Assembly: GCA_001704575.1 (NCBI GenBank)
Contig: MCAW01000004.1
Location: forward strand, 100,598-164,597
From: Methylophilales bacterium LSUCC0135
GTDB taxonomy: Bacteria; Pseudomonadota; Gammaproteobacteria; Burkholderiales; Methylophilaceae
Direction of reading: 5' to 3'
DNA: 64,000 bases
In this document: in pieces, positions 33,113-43,875 of the stretch
Layout of the letters: every line of letters begins with the position of its first letter
Numbering within the stretch: position 1 is the stretch's first letter
Made by a program: the position numbers and the translations under genes
The notes under the pieces: model-generated
Databases searched by the model: none
What the model was told of the DNA's origin: nothing
The model's input: only the letters and a program-made list of their open reading frames with translations

Positions 33113-33538
33113 TCAGCGCGATAAGTTGTCGCCAACCGAAATCGGCGGATGAAAGATGAACTGCACCAGATTGCCGGCAGGGTCATAACAGTAAAGGCTG
33201 CGGGCACCGTCACGATGTGTCTTCGGCGCTTGCGCAATGCGGGTGCCATGCGCCAGCAGGTGTGCATGCCAGTGATCGACATCTTCCGGCGTTTTCAGGA
33301 TGAAGCCGATGTGATCCAGCCGTTGCGGCCCATCCAACTTGCTCGCCGCATCCAGCCGATGCAGCGCGACGTTGTCGTTACCGGAAGTCAGGTAGACATT
33401 GTCCGGGTCTGGCTGCCATTCCTGCTGCATGCCGACCACATCACAATAAAATTTCACACATGCTTCCAGGTCGTGCACGAACAGGGCGACATGATGCATG
33501 CCCAGCATGCCGCCGGGCCGGTTCGACAATTCAGGCAT
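33113..33538 (-). CDS. VOC family protein (glyoxalase-like)
   Basis: A 141-residue single vicinal-oxygen-chelate domain. It shows MHHVALFVHDLEACVKFYCDVVGM at the start of the first module and LDHIGFILKTPEDVDHW in the second, with DPAGNLVQFI near the end; His and Glu/Gln ligands sit at the expected strand positions. The ATG overlaps the OsmC stop by 8 bases with GAGG upstream, so the two are coupled. The substrate is not known. Confidence 0.85.
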   Translation of the reverse strand: MPELSNRPGGMLGMHHVALFVHDLEACVKFYCDVVGMQQEWQPDPDNVYLTSGNDNVALHRLDAASKLDGPQRLDHIGFILKTPEDVDHWHAHLLAHGTRIAQAPKTHRDGARSLYCYDPAGNLVQFIFHPPISVGDNLSR

Positions 33539-33956
33539 CAGGCGCCTCGACAATCTCGAAATCATGGGAGATCTGCGCTGCCTTGCCGAGCATGATGGAA
33601 GCGGAACAGTATTTCTCGGCCGAGAGCTTGACCGCGCGCTCGACCTGCACCGGATTGAGGCCCTTGCCGGTGACAACGAAATGCACATGTATTTTGGTGA
33701 ACACCTTGGGCACTTCATCCGCCCGCACCGCTTCCATTTCGGCGACGCAATCCGTCACCGGCTGCCGCGCCTTCTTCAGGATGGTCACAACATCGAACGA
33801 GCTGCAGGCGCCCATGCCGATCAGCAGCATTTCCATCGGCCGCATGCCGAGGTTGCGCCCGCCCGCTTCCGGCGCGCCATCGAGGATGACGGCGTGGCCG
33901 GTTTCCGACTCACCCATGAAACAGACATTTTCAACCCATTTGATGCGCGCTTTCAT
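33531..33956 (-). CDS. OsmC family protein
   Basis: A 141-residue OsmC/Ohr-superfamily protein. The central segment MRPMEMLLIGMGACSSFDVV carries the first conserved Cys, and the second Cys lies in PVTDCVAEMEAVR. These form the peroxidatic pair in Ohr and OsmC proteins; the subgroup here looks like YhfA-type OsmC, whose substrate is unknown. It lies 8 bases after the FKBP gene and overlaps the VOC gene. Confidence 0.9.
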   Translation of the reverse strand: MKARIKWVENVCFMGESETGHAVILDGAPEAGGRNLGMRPMEMLLIGMGACSSFDVVTILKKARQPVTDCVAEMEAVRADEVPKVFTKIHVHFVVTGKGLNPVQVERAVKLSAEKYCSASIMLGKAAQISHDFEIVEAPDA

Positions 33957-33964
33957 GGTGCAGC

Positions 33965-34438
33965 CTACTTCACGCCCAGCAGTTCCACGTCGAACACCAG
34001 CGTGGCATTCGGTGGAATGACACCGCCGGCGCCGCGCGCGCCATAGCCCATTTCAGGCGGAATGATGAGGGTGCGCTTGCCGCCGATTTTCATGCCGGCA
34101 AAGCCCTGATCCCAGCCCTGAATGACCTGTCCACCGCCCAGATAGAAGACAAATGGCTCACCGCGATCGACCGAGCTGTCGAACTTCTGACCCTTGTTGT
34201 CGGGCTTGCTGGCTTCGTACAGCCAGCCGGTGTAATGCACGGTGACATTGAAGCCGATCTCGGCTTCGCGGCCGCTGCCTTCCAGCGTATCGATTTTTAC
34301 AAGTTCTGTGATGCCTTGGCTCATTGCATTATTTCCTTCCGGGTTGGTGGATTGTGTGGATTCCGTGCCGGCCTGGCAGCCGCCGACAAAAAATGCAGCG
34401 CTGAAAAGCGCTGCGGCGATATAACTGCTTTTGTTCAT
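33965..34438 (-). CDS. FKBP-type peptidyl-prolyl isomerase, lipoprotein
   Basis: A 157-residue FK506-binding-protein type isomerase. The N-terminus ends in FFVGGCQAG, a lipobox, so it is likely anchored to the envelope. The FKBP fold is clear: VTVHYTGWLYEA, GQKFDSSVDRGEPFVFYLG, VIQGWDQGFAGMKIGGKR, IPPEMGYGARG and IPPNATLVFDVELL. It assists proline isomerisation in the periplasm. The OsmC gene follows. Confidence 0.93.
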   Translation of the reverse strand: MNKSSYIAAALFSAAFFVGGCQAGTESTQSTNPEGNNAMSQGITELVKIDTLEGSGREAEIGFNVTVHYTGWLYEASKPDNKGQKFDSSVDRGEPFVFYLGGGQVIQGWDQGFAGMKIGGKRTLIIPPEMGYGARGAGGVIPPNATLVFDVELLGVK

Positions 34439-34504
34439 GAGCGATTCCTGTAAAAGCTTGGACTGACTGTCGTAATGATAACCGAAACACCGCTAGCGTG
34501 CTGC

Positions 34505-35950
34505 TCAGCGGCGATGGTAAACCCAATCCAGCATGGCATCCTGTGCCGGCCGGGTGGCGCCGGCCTGCTCGTGGTTGGCCATAAACACCACCACCCAGCG
34601 CCTGCCCTGCTGGTCGAGCACATAACCGGCGATGCTGCTCACGCCATTAAGCGAGCCGGTCTTGAGATGCGCCCGTCCCTGCATCGGGCTCTCCGTCAGC
34701 CGTCGCATGGCGGTACCGTCCACGGCCAGCACCGGCAGCGAGGACATCAGCTCCGGCATCACCGGACTGCTGTAGGCCTGCACCAGCAGCTCGCCCAGAT
34801 GCTCGGCGCTGATGCGTTCTATACGCGAGAGCCCGGCACCGTTCTCGATCACCAATTCGGGGAAATGCATGCCCTTGCCGGTAAGCCAGTTGCGGATGGC
34901 GGCGAAGCCGTTCATCTCGTTGCCGGGCAGACCAACGCGATCTGCCGCAATCGTCAACAACAACTGGCGCGTCATCAAATTATTGCTGTACTTGTTGATA
35001 CGGCGAATGACTTCGGCCAGCGGCTCCGACTGATGTTCTACCAGCCGGACGGCAACGGGCGAAACCTGCGCCAGCCGGAAGCCCCCGGTGATGCTGCCGC
35101 CCAGTTGCTGCCAGATCTGCCGGAAAAGGAAATAGGTATAGGCCGGATGACTGAACAGGCTGAGGTCCAGATATTTTTCGCCGCAGCTCATGGGGTAGCT
35201 GCCGGTAAACGTCACAGTGGCCTGGTTGCCCGCATGCTGCACTTCATACACCAGCCCGCTGCGCCAATCGTTGCAGGCTGCATCACTGAGCGTCAGCTGG
35301 TTGACGACGCGGATTTCCGGCAGCTCGGGGCTGGTCTGCACCCATACTGCGTCGCCATTGCCGGAAAACTTGAAGCTGGTCGAGTTAAGGTTGCTCACCA
35401 GGGCGCTCGACTGTGCGTTGTAGGCACGGTATGGCTCATTGTCGAAGAGTCCGGGGTCAACGCTCTCCGGCGCGAAATAGCTGTTATCAATCAGCAGATC
35501 GCCGCGAATTTCGCGCAAGCCGGTCTGCCGCAATTCGTTCAGCATGCGCCAGATATCCTGCTGCATCAGCTCCGGATTGCCATAGCCCTTGATCAAGAGA
35601 TTGCCGGTCAGCACGCCATCCACCATATCGCCTTCGCGATAAATCTCGGTGCGCCAGCGATACGCAGGCCCCAGCAGCTCAAGCGCTGCATAAGTAGTGA
35701 CCAGCTTCATCGCCGAAGCCGGATTGAGCGAGCGACCGGCATGATGGCTGACTGCTGCTGAGTCTGCGCCCAGTTGTCGCACGTAAATCGAGACTGCATC
35801 CTGCGGCACGGCTTCCTGCTTGAGCGCCTGCCTGACCGGTGGCGGCAACTGCCCATGCATGCAGCAGGCCTGAGCCGGCAGAGAAATGCACAATAGACCA
35901 AACAGCGCTGTCAAAACAACAGCTTGCATGCGTGAGCAACCCGCCATCAT
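34505..35950 (-). CDS. dacB: D-alanyl-D-alanine carboxypeptidase/endopeptidase (PBP4 type)
   Basis: A 481-residue periplasmic penicillin-binding protein that trims peptidoglycan peptides. After the signal peptide (QAVVLTALFGLLCISLPAQA) come the three active-site motifs: SAMK (S79-K82), YSNNL and LKTGSL near the C-terminus, with the long inserted domains between them typical of class C PBPs. The ATG at 35950 overlaps the bioA stop by 4 bases (ATGATG), which also offers 35947. Confidence 0.93.
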   Translation of the reverse strand: MMAGCSRMQAVVLTALFGLLCISLPAQACCMHGQLPPPVRQALKQEAVPQDAVSIYVRQLGADSAAVSHHAGRSLNPASAMKLVTTYAALELLGPAYRWRTEIYREGDMVDGVLTGNLLIKGYGNPELMQQDIWRMLNELRQTGLREIRGDLLIDNSYFAPESVDPGLFDNEPYRAYNAQSSALVSNLNSTSFKFSGNGDAVWVQTSPELPEIRVVNQLTLSDAACNDWRSGLVYEVQHAGNQATVTFTGSYPMSCGEKYLDLSLFSHPAYTYFLFRQIWQQLGGSITGGFRLAQVSPVAVRLVEHQSEPLAEVIRRINKYSNNLMTRQLLLTIAADRVGLPGNEMNGFAAIRNWLTGKGMHFPELVIENGAGLSRIERISAEHLGELLVQAYSSPVMPELMSSLPVLAVDGTAMRRLTESPMQGRAHLKTGSLNGVSSIAGYVLDQQGRRWVVVFMANHEQAGATRPAQDAMLDWVYHRR

Positions 35951-37257
35951 GTGGTCAAATCCCGCAGCACTACAGCCAGCTCGCCGCAGAGCCAATCGAT
36001 CTCGTCTTCGCTGATGACGTAGGGCGGCATCAGATAGACGGTCTGGCCGATCGGCCGTAACAGCAGACCCCGTTGCAGTGCAGCCTGATAAAAGCGCTGC
36101 GAAAAATCCGCCCCGCCGCCTTCGACATCGAATGCCGCGATCATGCCGGTCTGGCGAAGGTTGGCGATGGGCAGGCCTTGCAGTCTTTCCTGCAAGCTGC
36201 GCTTGATACGCAAGGATTTTTGCCAGTTGCCCTGCAGCACCTGCTCGCTCTCGAAAATTTCCAGCGTCGCCAGCGCAGCGCTGCAGGCCAGAGGATTGCC
36301 GGTGTAGCTGTGTGAGTGGAGAAAACCGCGCACGCTGCTGTCATCATAAAAAGCCTGATAGATTTCGTCCTGGCACAAGGTCACGGATAAAGGCAGATAG
36401 CCGCCGGTGATGCCCTTGGAAAGACAGATGAAATCCGGCCGGATCGCTGCCTGCTCGCAAGCGAACATGGTGCCGGTGCGACCAAAACCGACTGCAATCT
36501 CGTCGGCTATCAGGTGCACGTCGTAACGGCTGCAAATGGCTCGCGCCTTCTGCAGGTAAAGCGGCGAGTGCATGGCCATGCCGGCGGCGCATTGCACCAG
36601 CGGCTCGATGATAAAAGCGGCAATCCGTTCATGATTGGCGGCAATATGGGTTTCCAGCGCTTCGGCGCAACGCAGTGCGTACTGCTCCGCCGATTCGCCC
36701 TTTGCCGCCTGTCGCCAGTCAGGGCTCGGCATCTGTTCGCTGTGCAGCAGCAAGGGCGCGTAAGTATCCTTGAAAATAGCCACATCGGTCACGGAAAGCG
36801 CGCCCAATGTCTCGCCGTGATAGCCATTCTGCAGGCTGAGGAATCCGGTTTTGCCGGGCTTGCCGCTGTTGCGCCAGTAATGAAAACTCATCTTCAGCGC
36901 AATCTCGGTTGCGGAGGCGCCGTCAGAAGCATAGAAGGCATGCCCCAGCCCGGTCAACGCGGCCAACCGCTCCGAGAGTGCCACCACCGGTTCATGCGTA
37001 AAACCGGCCAATATCACATGCTCAAGCGCATCGAGCTGGCGCTTGATCGCGTTCTTGATGTGCGGGTGATCATGGCCAAACAGGTTAACCCACCAGGAGC
37101 TGACCACATCCAGATAACGCTTGTCGTTCATGTCATAAAGCCACACGCCCTGCCCGCGCCGGATTGGCACCAGCGGCATGCGCTCGTGATGCTTCATCTG
37201 GGTGCAGGGGTGCCAAACCGCGCGCAAACTTCTTTCCAGCAGATTCTTGTTGTCCAT
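35947..37257 (-). CDS. bioA: Adenosylmethionine-8-amino-7-oxononanoate aminotransferase
   Basis: PLP enzyme of biotin synthesis that turns KAPA into DAPA using S-adenosylmethionine as amino donor. The 436-residue class III aminotransferase has WHPCTQMKHHE at the N-terminus, YHGETLGALSVTD, the Asp in LIADEIAVGFGRTG, and the PLP Lys in CLSKGITGGYLPLS. No other biotin genes are in the window. It is coupled to dacB by a 4-base overlap. Confidence 0.95.
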   Translation of the reverse strand: MDNKNLLERSLRAVWHPCTQMKHHERMPLVPIRRGQGVWLYDMNDKRYLDVVSSWWVNLFGHDHPHIKNAIKRQLDALEHVILAGFTHEPVVALSERLAALTGLGHAFYASDGASATEIALKMSFHYWRNSGKPGKTGFLSLQNGYHGETLGALSVTDVAIFKDTYAPLLLHSEQMPSPDWRQAAKGESAEQYALRCAEALETHIAANHERIAAFIIEPLVQCAAGMAMHSPLYLQKARAICSRYDVHLIADEIAVGFGRTGTMFACEQAAIRPDFICLSKGITGGYLPLSVTLCQDEIYQAFYDDSSVRGFLHSHSYTGNPLACSAALATLEIFESEQVLQGNWQKSLRIKRSLQERLQGLPIANLRQTGMIAAFDVEGGGADFSQRFYQAALQRGLLLRPIGQTVYLMPPYVISEDEIDWLCGELAVVLRDLTT

Positions 37258-37288
37258 TATTTTGCGTTTTCGATAGAACGGAATTGAC

Positions 37289-37819
37289 CTAATGCAGGGC
37301 TTTACTAGGCTGAATGGCCGTCATCATGGGCGTATGCAAGGCCTGTGGCAGTTCCCAGGCCGTTTCTTTACTCACCATCTGCAGCATGTTGATTAACGCC
37401 AGCACCAGATCCGGTGTAAGGCCGAGCTTGATGGTCTGGCCGTTGCTGCAGAGAAGCTCCAGAGTGACTTGCTGACCGGCCGCTCTCACCATCAGGCAGT
37501 CTTTGGCCAGCAACATGGCAGCGCCATTGACCATGGCGCGCGGCTTGTATTCAGTATCGAAATCCAGCTTTTTGCTTTTACCGGATGCGTCTGCAAGTGC
37601 CGGAATCGAAGCCGTATTGCCGCCTGTCGGCTTCTGAGCAGGCAGGGCCAGATCATCGCCCTGTAGCATCTGCCAGAGCGCGTTGACCACCCGCCTGGTT
37701 AGCCAGATGGCAACCTCGGCGTCATCGGCAAAACCGATCTTGAGCAACAGGCGGTCTTCAACCGGGTGAAAGGCGATATTGATCTGCTGAATCGTCACGT
37801 TGCTGATTTCCTGATTCAT
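37289..37819 (-). CDS. Conserved hypothetical protein
   Basis: A 176-residue cytoplasmic protein without signal or membrane segments. It starts MNQEISNVTIQQINIAFHPVEDRLLLKIGF and has a central low-complexity linker (TGGNTASIPALADASGKSKK) and a helical end. It appears conserved in betaproteobacteria, but I do not recognise a domain. The start at 37819 has a strong AAGGAG site; the frame's longer upstream extension has none. It lies 31 bases upstream of bioA. Confidence 0.65.
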   Translation of the reverse strand: MNQEISNVTIQQINIAFHPVEDRLLLKIGFADDAEVAIWLTRRVVNALWQMLQGDDLALPAQKPTGGNTASIPALADASGKSKKLDFDTEYKPRAMVNGAAMLLAKDCLMVRAAGQQVTLELLCSNGQTIKLGLTPDLVLALINMLQMVSKETAWELPQALHTPMMTAIQPSKALH

Positions 37820-38041
37820 CACATGCTCCTTATATCCCTGCCACACAGTTATGATGTTACCGTTTATTTTAGGTTTCAAGCAGCAACCCAGCCATATAAA
37901 TGTTGCCGTGCCGTTCCCGGCAGAGCCTTGCACGCAGCCCTCATGCGTGCATGAAAAAAATTAAATTTTTTCAGTGAAACCCGGTCATATGAAAGTTGTT
38001 TAATGTCCTGTCAATTTCCTTAACTGTACTGAAGGCGCACG

Positions 38042-38986
38042 ATGATGAAACGATTTTCGCTCTTGCTTCTGGCACTCACTTACCAGCTCCCCGCACATGC
38101 GCTTCCGCCCGAGGGCATGGTCTTTGAGCTGAAATCGTCCGTGGTCAAGATTCACGTTGTCAACGAGCAGGGCCATCACGGCGTCGGCTCCGGGGTTGTC
38201 GTTGCCAAGGATCACGTCGCCACCAACTGCCACGTTGTCGCCAATGCCCGCGGCGTCAGGGTGAGTAAATTCGGCGAAGGCCATGCGCCGGTCGCGCTCA
38301 AGGCCGACTGGAAGCACGACCTCTGCCTGCTCAGGATGCAAGGGCTGGAATTGCCGCCAGTCAAACTCGGCAGCACCAGGGATTTGCAGTACGCACAGCC
38401 CGTCTTTACCATCAGCTTCCCCAACAACGCCAGAAAACCGCTGGCCACTTATGGTGAAGTCACCGCGCTCTACCCGATGGATGGCGCCCACATCATCCGC
38501 GCCACGGCAGATTTCAGGCTGGGTGGCAGCGGGGGGCCACTGTTCGACGACAGCGGCACACTGGTCGGGCTGGTCACCATGAAAAGCCCGGGCAGAAACG
38601 CTTATTACTACAACATCCCCGCGGACTGGGTGAAAGACCTGATCAATCAGCCGGAAATCGCCATCACGACCCAGAAGGAGTTGCCGTTCTGGGATGCGCC
38701 TGAAGACCAGCGCCCCTTCTTCATGCGCGCCCTGCAACCGGAACAAGCGGGAGACTGGGCTGCACTCGAAGCCATCTGCCAGTCCTGGGTTGCAGCACAA
38801 CCCGAAAGTGCCGAAGCCTGGTATCTGCTGGCCCTCGCCCAGCATCGGCAGAATCACCCGGAAAACGCACTGCCGAGTCTGGAGAAATCCATCGCCATCA
38901 ACCAGCGGCATGCTGATGCGAAATCACTGCTGGGCCAGATCAAGGACAACATCGCTTCCGGTAAATGTACGTCTTCAAGCTGTTAA
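38042..38986 (+). CDS. Secreted trypsin-like serine protease with TPR tail
   Basis: A 314-residue exported protease. Signal peptide MMKRFSLLLLALTYQLPAHA; trypsin-like domain (about 22-215) with His64 (ATNCHVV), Asp93 (KHDLCLL) and Ser163 (LGGSGGPLF); then a helical TPR-like C-terminal part (about 235-300; WAALEAICQSWVAAQPESAEAWYLLALAQ). No PDZ domain, unlike DegP. Periplasmic protein quality control or processing is likely; the substrate is unknown. It lies just before the heat-shock promoter of groES, but separate control is expected. Confidence 0.88.
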   Translation: MMKRFSLLLLALTYQLPAHALPPEGMVFELKSSVVKIHVVNEQGHHGVGSGVVVAKDHVATNCHVVANARGVRVSKFGEGHAPVALKADWKHDLCLLRMQGLELPPVKLGSTRDLQYAQPVFTISFPNNARKPLATYGEVTALYPMDGAHIIRATADFRLGGSGGPLFDDSGTLVGLVTMKSPGRNAYYYNIPADWVKDLINQPEIAITTQKELPFWDAPEDQRPFFMRALQPEQAGDWAALEAICQSWVAAQPESAEAWYLLALAQHRQNHPENALPSLEKSIAINQRHADAKSLLGQIKDNIASGKCTSSSC

Positions 38987-38990
38987 CCCC

Positions 38991-39020
38991 CTTGAAATAA
39001 ACACTCCCCGCCCTTATTAT
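38991..39020 (+). promoter_or_regulatory. Sigma32-type promoter of groESL
   Basis: CTTGAAA (38991-38997), a 13-base gap, then CCCTTATTAT (39011-39020) match the heat-shock sigma factor -35 and -10 consensus reasonably well. It sits directly before the CIRCE operator, giving the groES-groEL pair dual heat-shock control. Confidence 0.7.
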
Positions 39021-39046
39021 TAGCACTCAATAGACATGAGTGCTAA
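39020..39046 (+). promoter_or_regulatory. CIRCE operator (HrcA binding site)
   Basis: Perfect CIRCE inverted repeat TTAGCACTC - 9 bases - GAGTGCTAA, 75 bases before groES. The HrcA repressor is expected to bind here. The full 9-9-9 spacing leaves little doubt. Confidence 0.97.
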
Positions 39047-39120
39047 TAATGCCTGTCTAGTCATACCAACCAACACTGGTTGTAGTCATCATTTCGAATT
39101 CATTACAAGGAGAGCATTTC

Positions 39121-39411
39121 ATGAAAATTCGTCCTTTACACGATCGCGTGATCGTCAAAAGACTGGAAGAAGTTCGCACCACCGCTTCCGGCATCGTCAT
39201 TCCCGACACTGCCACCGAGAAGCCTGATCAAGGCGAAATCATCGCTGTCGGCGCCGGCAAGAAAGATGAGAGCGGCAAGCTGATTCCACTGGATGTCAAG
39301 GTCGGCGACAAGGTGCTGTTCGGTAAATACGCAGGTCAGTCGGTCAAGGTCGACGGCGAAGAGCTGCTGGTCATGCGCGAAGAAGACCTGATGGGCGTGC
39401 TGGAGGCTTAA
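39121..39411 (+). CDS. groES: Co-chaperonin GroES
   Basis: The 96-residue lid of the GroEL chaperonin. [17 protein letters not shown], the mobile loop [15 protein letters not shown] and [15 protein letters not shown] are canonical. A strong AAGGAGA site precedes the ATG. It is under CIRCE/sigma32 control; the path to groEL runs through a 172-base gap containing a repeat. Confidence 0.98.
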   Translation: MKIRPLHDRVIVKRLEEVRTTASGIVIPDTATEKPDQGEIIAVGAGKKDESGKLIPLDVKVGDKVLFGKYAGQSVKVDGEELLVMREEDLMGVLEA

Positions 39412-39427
39412 CAAGCCAAAACATTTC

Positions 39428-41289
<1,862 letters not shown>

Positions 41290-41328
41290 CAGCGTGTCAA
41301 AAGCGCAGCGCCTGCAGCCCCAGCAAAA

Positions 41329-41363
41329 ACAAAGCCCCGTTGAAAAACGGGGCTTTGTTTTTT
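41329..41363 (+). terminator. Rho-independent terminator of groESL
   Basis: ACAAAGCCCCGTT and AACGGGGCTTTGT arms (13 bp) around GAAA, followed by TTTTT. It is about 105 bases after the groEL stop. Confidence 0.93.
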
Positions 41364-41489
41364 CCAGCAGCCCTCAATCCACAAATAAGCGACGGAATAA
41401 AAACAGGCGCTGTATTTACTTCAACGATTTTTTAAGCTTATACTGCAGCAACCGGACAGAAACTGGCACGCGCAACGCGATCGACAGGC

Positions 41490-41590
41490 AAAAAAAACCC
41501 CGATTAAAGGGGATAAATCGGGGTACAAACGCCTCATCGTAAAGGCTACCCGCTCAGGGAGGAGAAGCGGGAGATGGAAATTTCCATCTA
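41490..41590 (-). ncRNA. Candidate trans-acting sRNA with CUCCUCCC loop
   Basis: Read on the minus strand the region folds into three consecutive hairpins: GATGGAAATTTCCATC (41573-41588, perfect palindrome); CCCGCT / AGCGGG (41549-41571) with the loop TCTCCTCCCTG, which exposes an anti-Shine-Dalgarno CUCCUCCC; and a terminator ACCCCGATT / AATCGGGGT (41497-41524) with a C-rich loop, ending in eight T. No protein is encoded. CUCCUCCC-loop RNAs are known as regulators in other proteobacteria (Rhodobacter CcsR group). No clear sigma70 promoter was seen, so the 5' end is a guess. Together with the groEL tandem copy and terminator this accounts for the 449-base gap 41225-41673. Confidence 0.5.
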
Positions 41591-41673
41591 TTTCTGTGAC
41601 CGGCCATTCCGGCCGTAAGTTCAAAATTCGACAGCACAAAATTCACGGCAATTGGCATGCGATAATAACGCGC

Positions 41674-43875
41674 ATGAACACGCACATCAGCTCCGATTCC
41701 CTGCTTTCCGGCCTCAACGACAAACAGCTCGAAGCCGTCACCCTTCCCCATCAGTCCGCGCTGATTCTTGCCGGTGCCGGCAGCGGCAAGACCCGCGTAC
41801 TCACTACCCGTATCGCATGGCTGATCCAGACCGGCCAGGTCTCGCCGCAGGGTCTGCTGGCCGTAACCTTCACCAACAAGGCAGCGAAGGAAATGCTGAC
41901 GCGGCTTTCTGCCATGCTGCCGATCAACACGCGCGGCATGTGGGTAGGCACCTTTCACGGCCTTTGCAACCGCCTGTTACGTGCCCATTACCGCGAGGCA
42001 GGTTTGCCGGCGACTTTCCAGATTCTCGATTCCGCCGACCAGCTATCCAGCATCAAGCGCCTGATGAAGGCCATGAATGTCGACGACGAGAAATTCCCGC
42101 CCAAGCAGGTCATGGGCTACATCAACAGCTGCAAGGAGGAAGGGCTGCGCGCGCATAGCGTCGAGGCTTACGACAGCCATTCGCAACGCATGCGGGAAAT
42201 CTACGAGGAGTACGACAAGCAGTGCCAGCGCGAAGGCGTTGCCGATTTCGCCGAACTGTTGCTGCGTTGCTACGAACTGCTGGGCCGCGAAGCCAGCATC
42301 CGCCAACACTATCAAAGCCGTTTCAAATACATTCTGGTGGATGAGTTCCAGGACACCAACCGCCTGCAGTATCAGTGGCTGAAACTGCTGGCAGGCCAGG
42401 AAAAAGCCGGCGAGCAAAACTGCATTTTCGCCGTTGGCGACGATGACCAGTCGATTTATGCCTTCCGGGGTGCGCGGGTCGGCAACATGCGAGATTTCGA
42501 GCAGGATTTCCATGTAGAGAACATCGTCAAACTGGAACAAAATTACCGCTCGCACAGCAATATTCTCGATGCCGCCAACGCCATCATCACGCACAACCGC
42601 AACCGTTTGGGCAAAAACCTGTGGACAGCCGCAGGCAAGGGCGAACCGATCCGCGTCTATCAGGCCTACAACGACATTGACGAGTCCAACTTCATCGTCG
42701 ATGAAATCAAGGGGTTGCATGCCGATGGTATGGAGTTGAACCAGATCGCCATGCTCTACCGCTCCAACGCACAGTCACGCGTACTCGAACATGCGTTGTT
42801 CACCGCCGGATTGCCCTACCGCGTCTATGGCGGCCTGCGTTTCTTCGAGCGCGCCGAAATCAAGCACGCGCTGGCCTATTTGCGGCTGATCGCCAATCCC
42901 GAGGACGACACCGCGTTGTTGCGCGTGATCAATTTCCCGGCACGCGGCATCGGCGCACGCAGCCTGGAACAATTGCAGGAAGCCGCCAGACAGCAGAATT
43001 GCAGCTTGTGGGCGGCCGCCATGACGCTTGCCGGAAAGGGAGACGGGGGCAAAGGCAAGGGTATTCCGGCCTTCGTGGCGCTGGTCAAACAAATGCAGGA
43101 AGAATCCATCGGCCTGACGCTGGCAGAACTGGCAGAACTGGCGAGTACGCTGTCCGGCATGCGGCAATTTTATCTGGGCGAAAAGGAAGGCGAGGACCGT
43201 ATCGCCAACCTCGATGAACTGATCAATGCGGCCGTCGCCTTCACCAATCAGGACATCGGCATGCAGGTGGATGAAAACGGTGAAACGCAATCACTGCTGA
43301 CCCAGTTTCTCAGCCACGCCAGCCTTGAAGCAGGCGAGCATCAGGCCGATATCGGCCGCGATGCGTTGCAGCTGATGACGGTGCATGCGGCCAAGGGGCT
43401 GGAATTCAAGACCGTGTTCATCAGCGGGCTGGAGGAGGGCTTGTTCCCGCACGAACAGAGTGCTTATGAAGCAAGCGGTCTGGAGGAGGAGCGGCGACTG
43501 ATGTATGTCGCCGTGACCCGCGCCCGGCAGCGGCTTTACCTGAGTTACGCGCAAAGCCGCATGCTGCACGGGCAGGTTCGCTATGGCATTCCGTCACGTT
43601 TTCTGGACGAGATTCCGGAAGCGCTGCTGAAACGCCTGAATGCAACGGCCAGCCCTGGCAAAATCGCGGAGCAGAACTTTCAAGCTGCGCCATCTTCCGC
43701 GCAGAAGCATGCAATGCCTTGGAAAATCGGCCAATCGGTCGCGCATGCCAAATTCGGGCAGGGTGTTGTCGTCAGTTATGAAGGCAACAGCAACGACCTG
43801 CGCGTGCAGGTGAATTTCGGCAAGGAAGGCATGAAGTGGCTGGCGCTGGAATACGCCAAACTGGAAAAAGTCTAA
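41674..43875 (+). CDS. uvrD: DNA helicase II UvrD
   Basis: A 733-residue superfamily 1A 3'-5' helicase for nucleotide-excision and mismatch repair. LAGAGSGKTRVLTTRIAWLI (Walker A), LVDEFQDTNRLQY, VGDDDQSIYAFRGA, VKLEQNYRSHSNIL and LMTVHAAKGLEFKTVFI are canonical. The C-terminal WKIGQSVAHAKFGQGVVVSYEG is a UvrD-type Tudor-like tail (it interacts with RNA polymerase in homologues). The start at 41674 has only a weak site. Its end overlaps the convergent gene by 4 bases. Confidence 0.94.
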   Translation: MNTHISSDSLLSGLNDKQLEAVTLPHQSALILAGAGSGKTRVLTTRIAWLIQTGQVSPQGLLAVTFTNKAAKEMLTRLSAMLPINTRGMWVGTFHGLCNRLLRAHYREAGLPATFQILDSADQLSSIKRLMKAMNVDDEKFPPKQVMGYINSCKEEGLRAHSVEAYDSHSQRMREIYEEYDKQCQREGVADFAELLLRCYELLGREASIRQHYQSRFKYILVDEFQDTNRLQYQWLKLLAGQEKAGEQNCIFAVGDDDQSIYAFRGARVGNMRDFEQDFHVENIVKLEQNYRSHSNILDAANAIITHNRNRLGKNLWTAAGKGEPIRVYQAYNDIDESNFIVDEIKGLHADGMELNQIAMLYRSNAQSRVLEHALFTAGLPYRVYGGLRFFERAEIKHALAYLRLIANPEDDTALLRVINFPARGIGARSLEQLQEAARQQNCSLWAAAMTLAGKGDGGKGKGIPAFVALVKQMQEESIGLTLAELAELASTLSGMRQFYLGEKEGEDRIANLDELINAAVAFTNQDIGMQVDENGETQSLLTQFLSHASLEAGEHQADIGRDALQLMTVHAAKGLEFKTVFISGLEEGLFPHEQSAYEASGLEEERRLMYVAVTRARQRLYLSYAQSRMLHGQVRYGIPSRFLDEIPEALLKRLNATASPGKIAEQNFQAAPSSAQKHAMPWKIGQSVAHAKFGQGVVVSYEGNSNDLRVQVNFGKEGMKWLALEYAKLEKV

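Noticed and set aside
37950-37980. AT-rich palindrome GAAAAAAATTAAATTTTTTC as a terminator
   Set aside because: It has no GC stem and lies between divergent promoters, so it is more likely promoter-region sequence.
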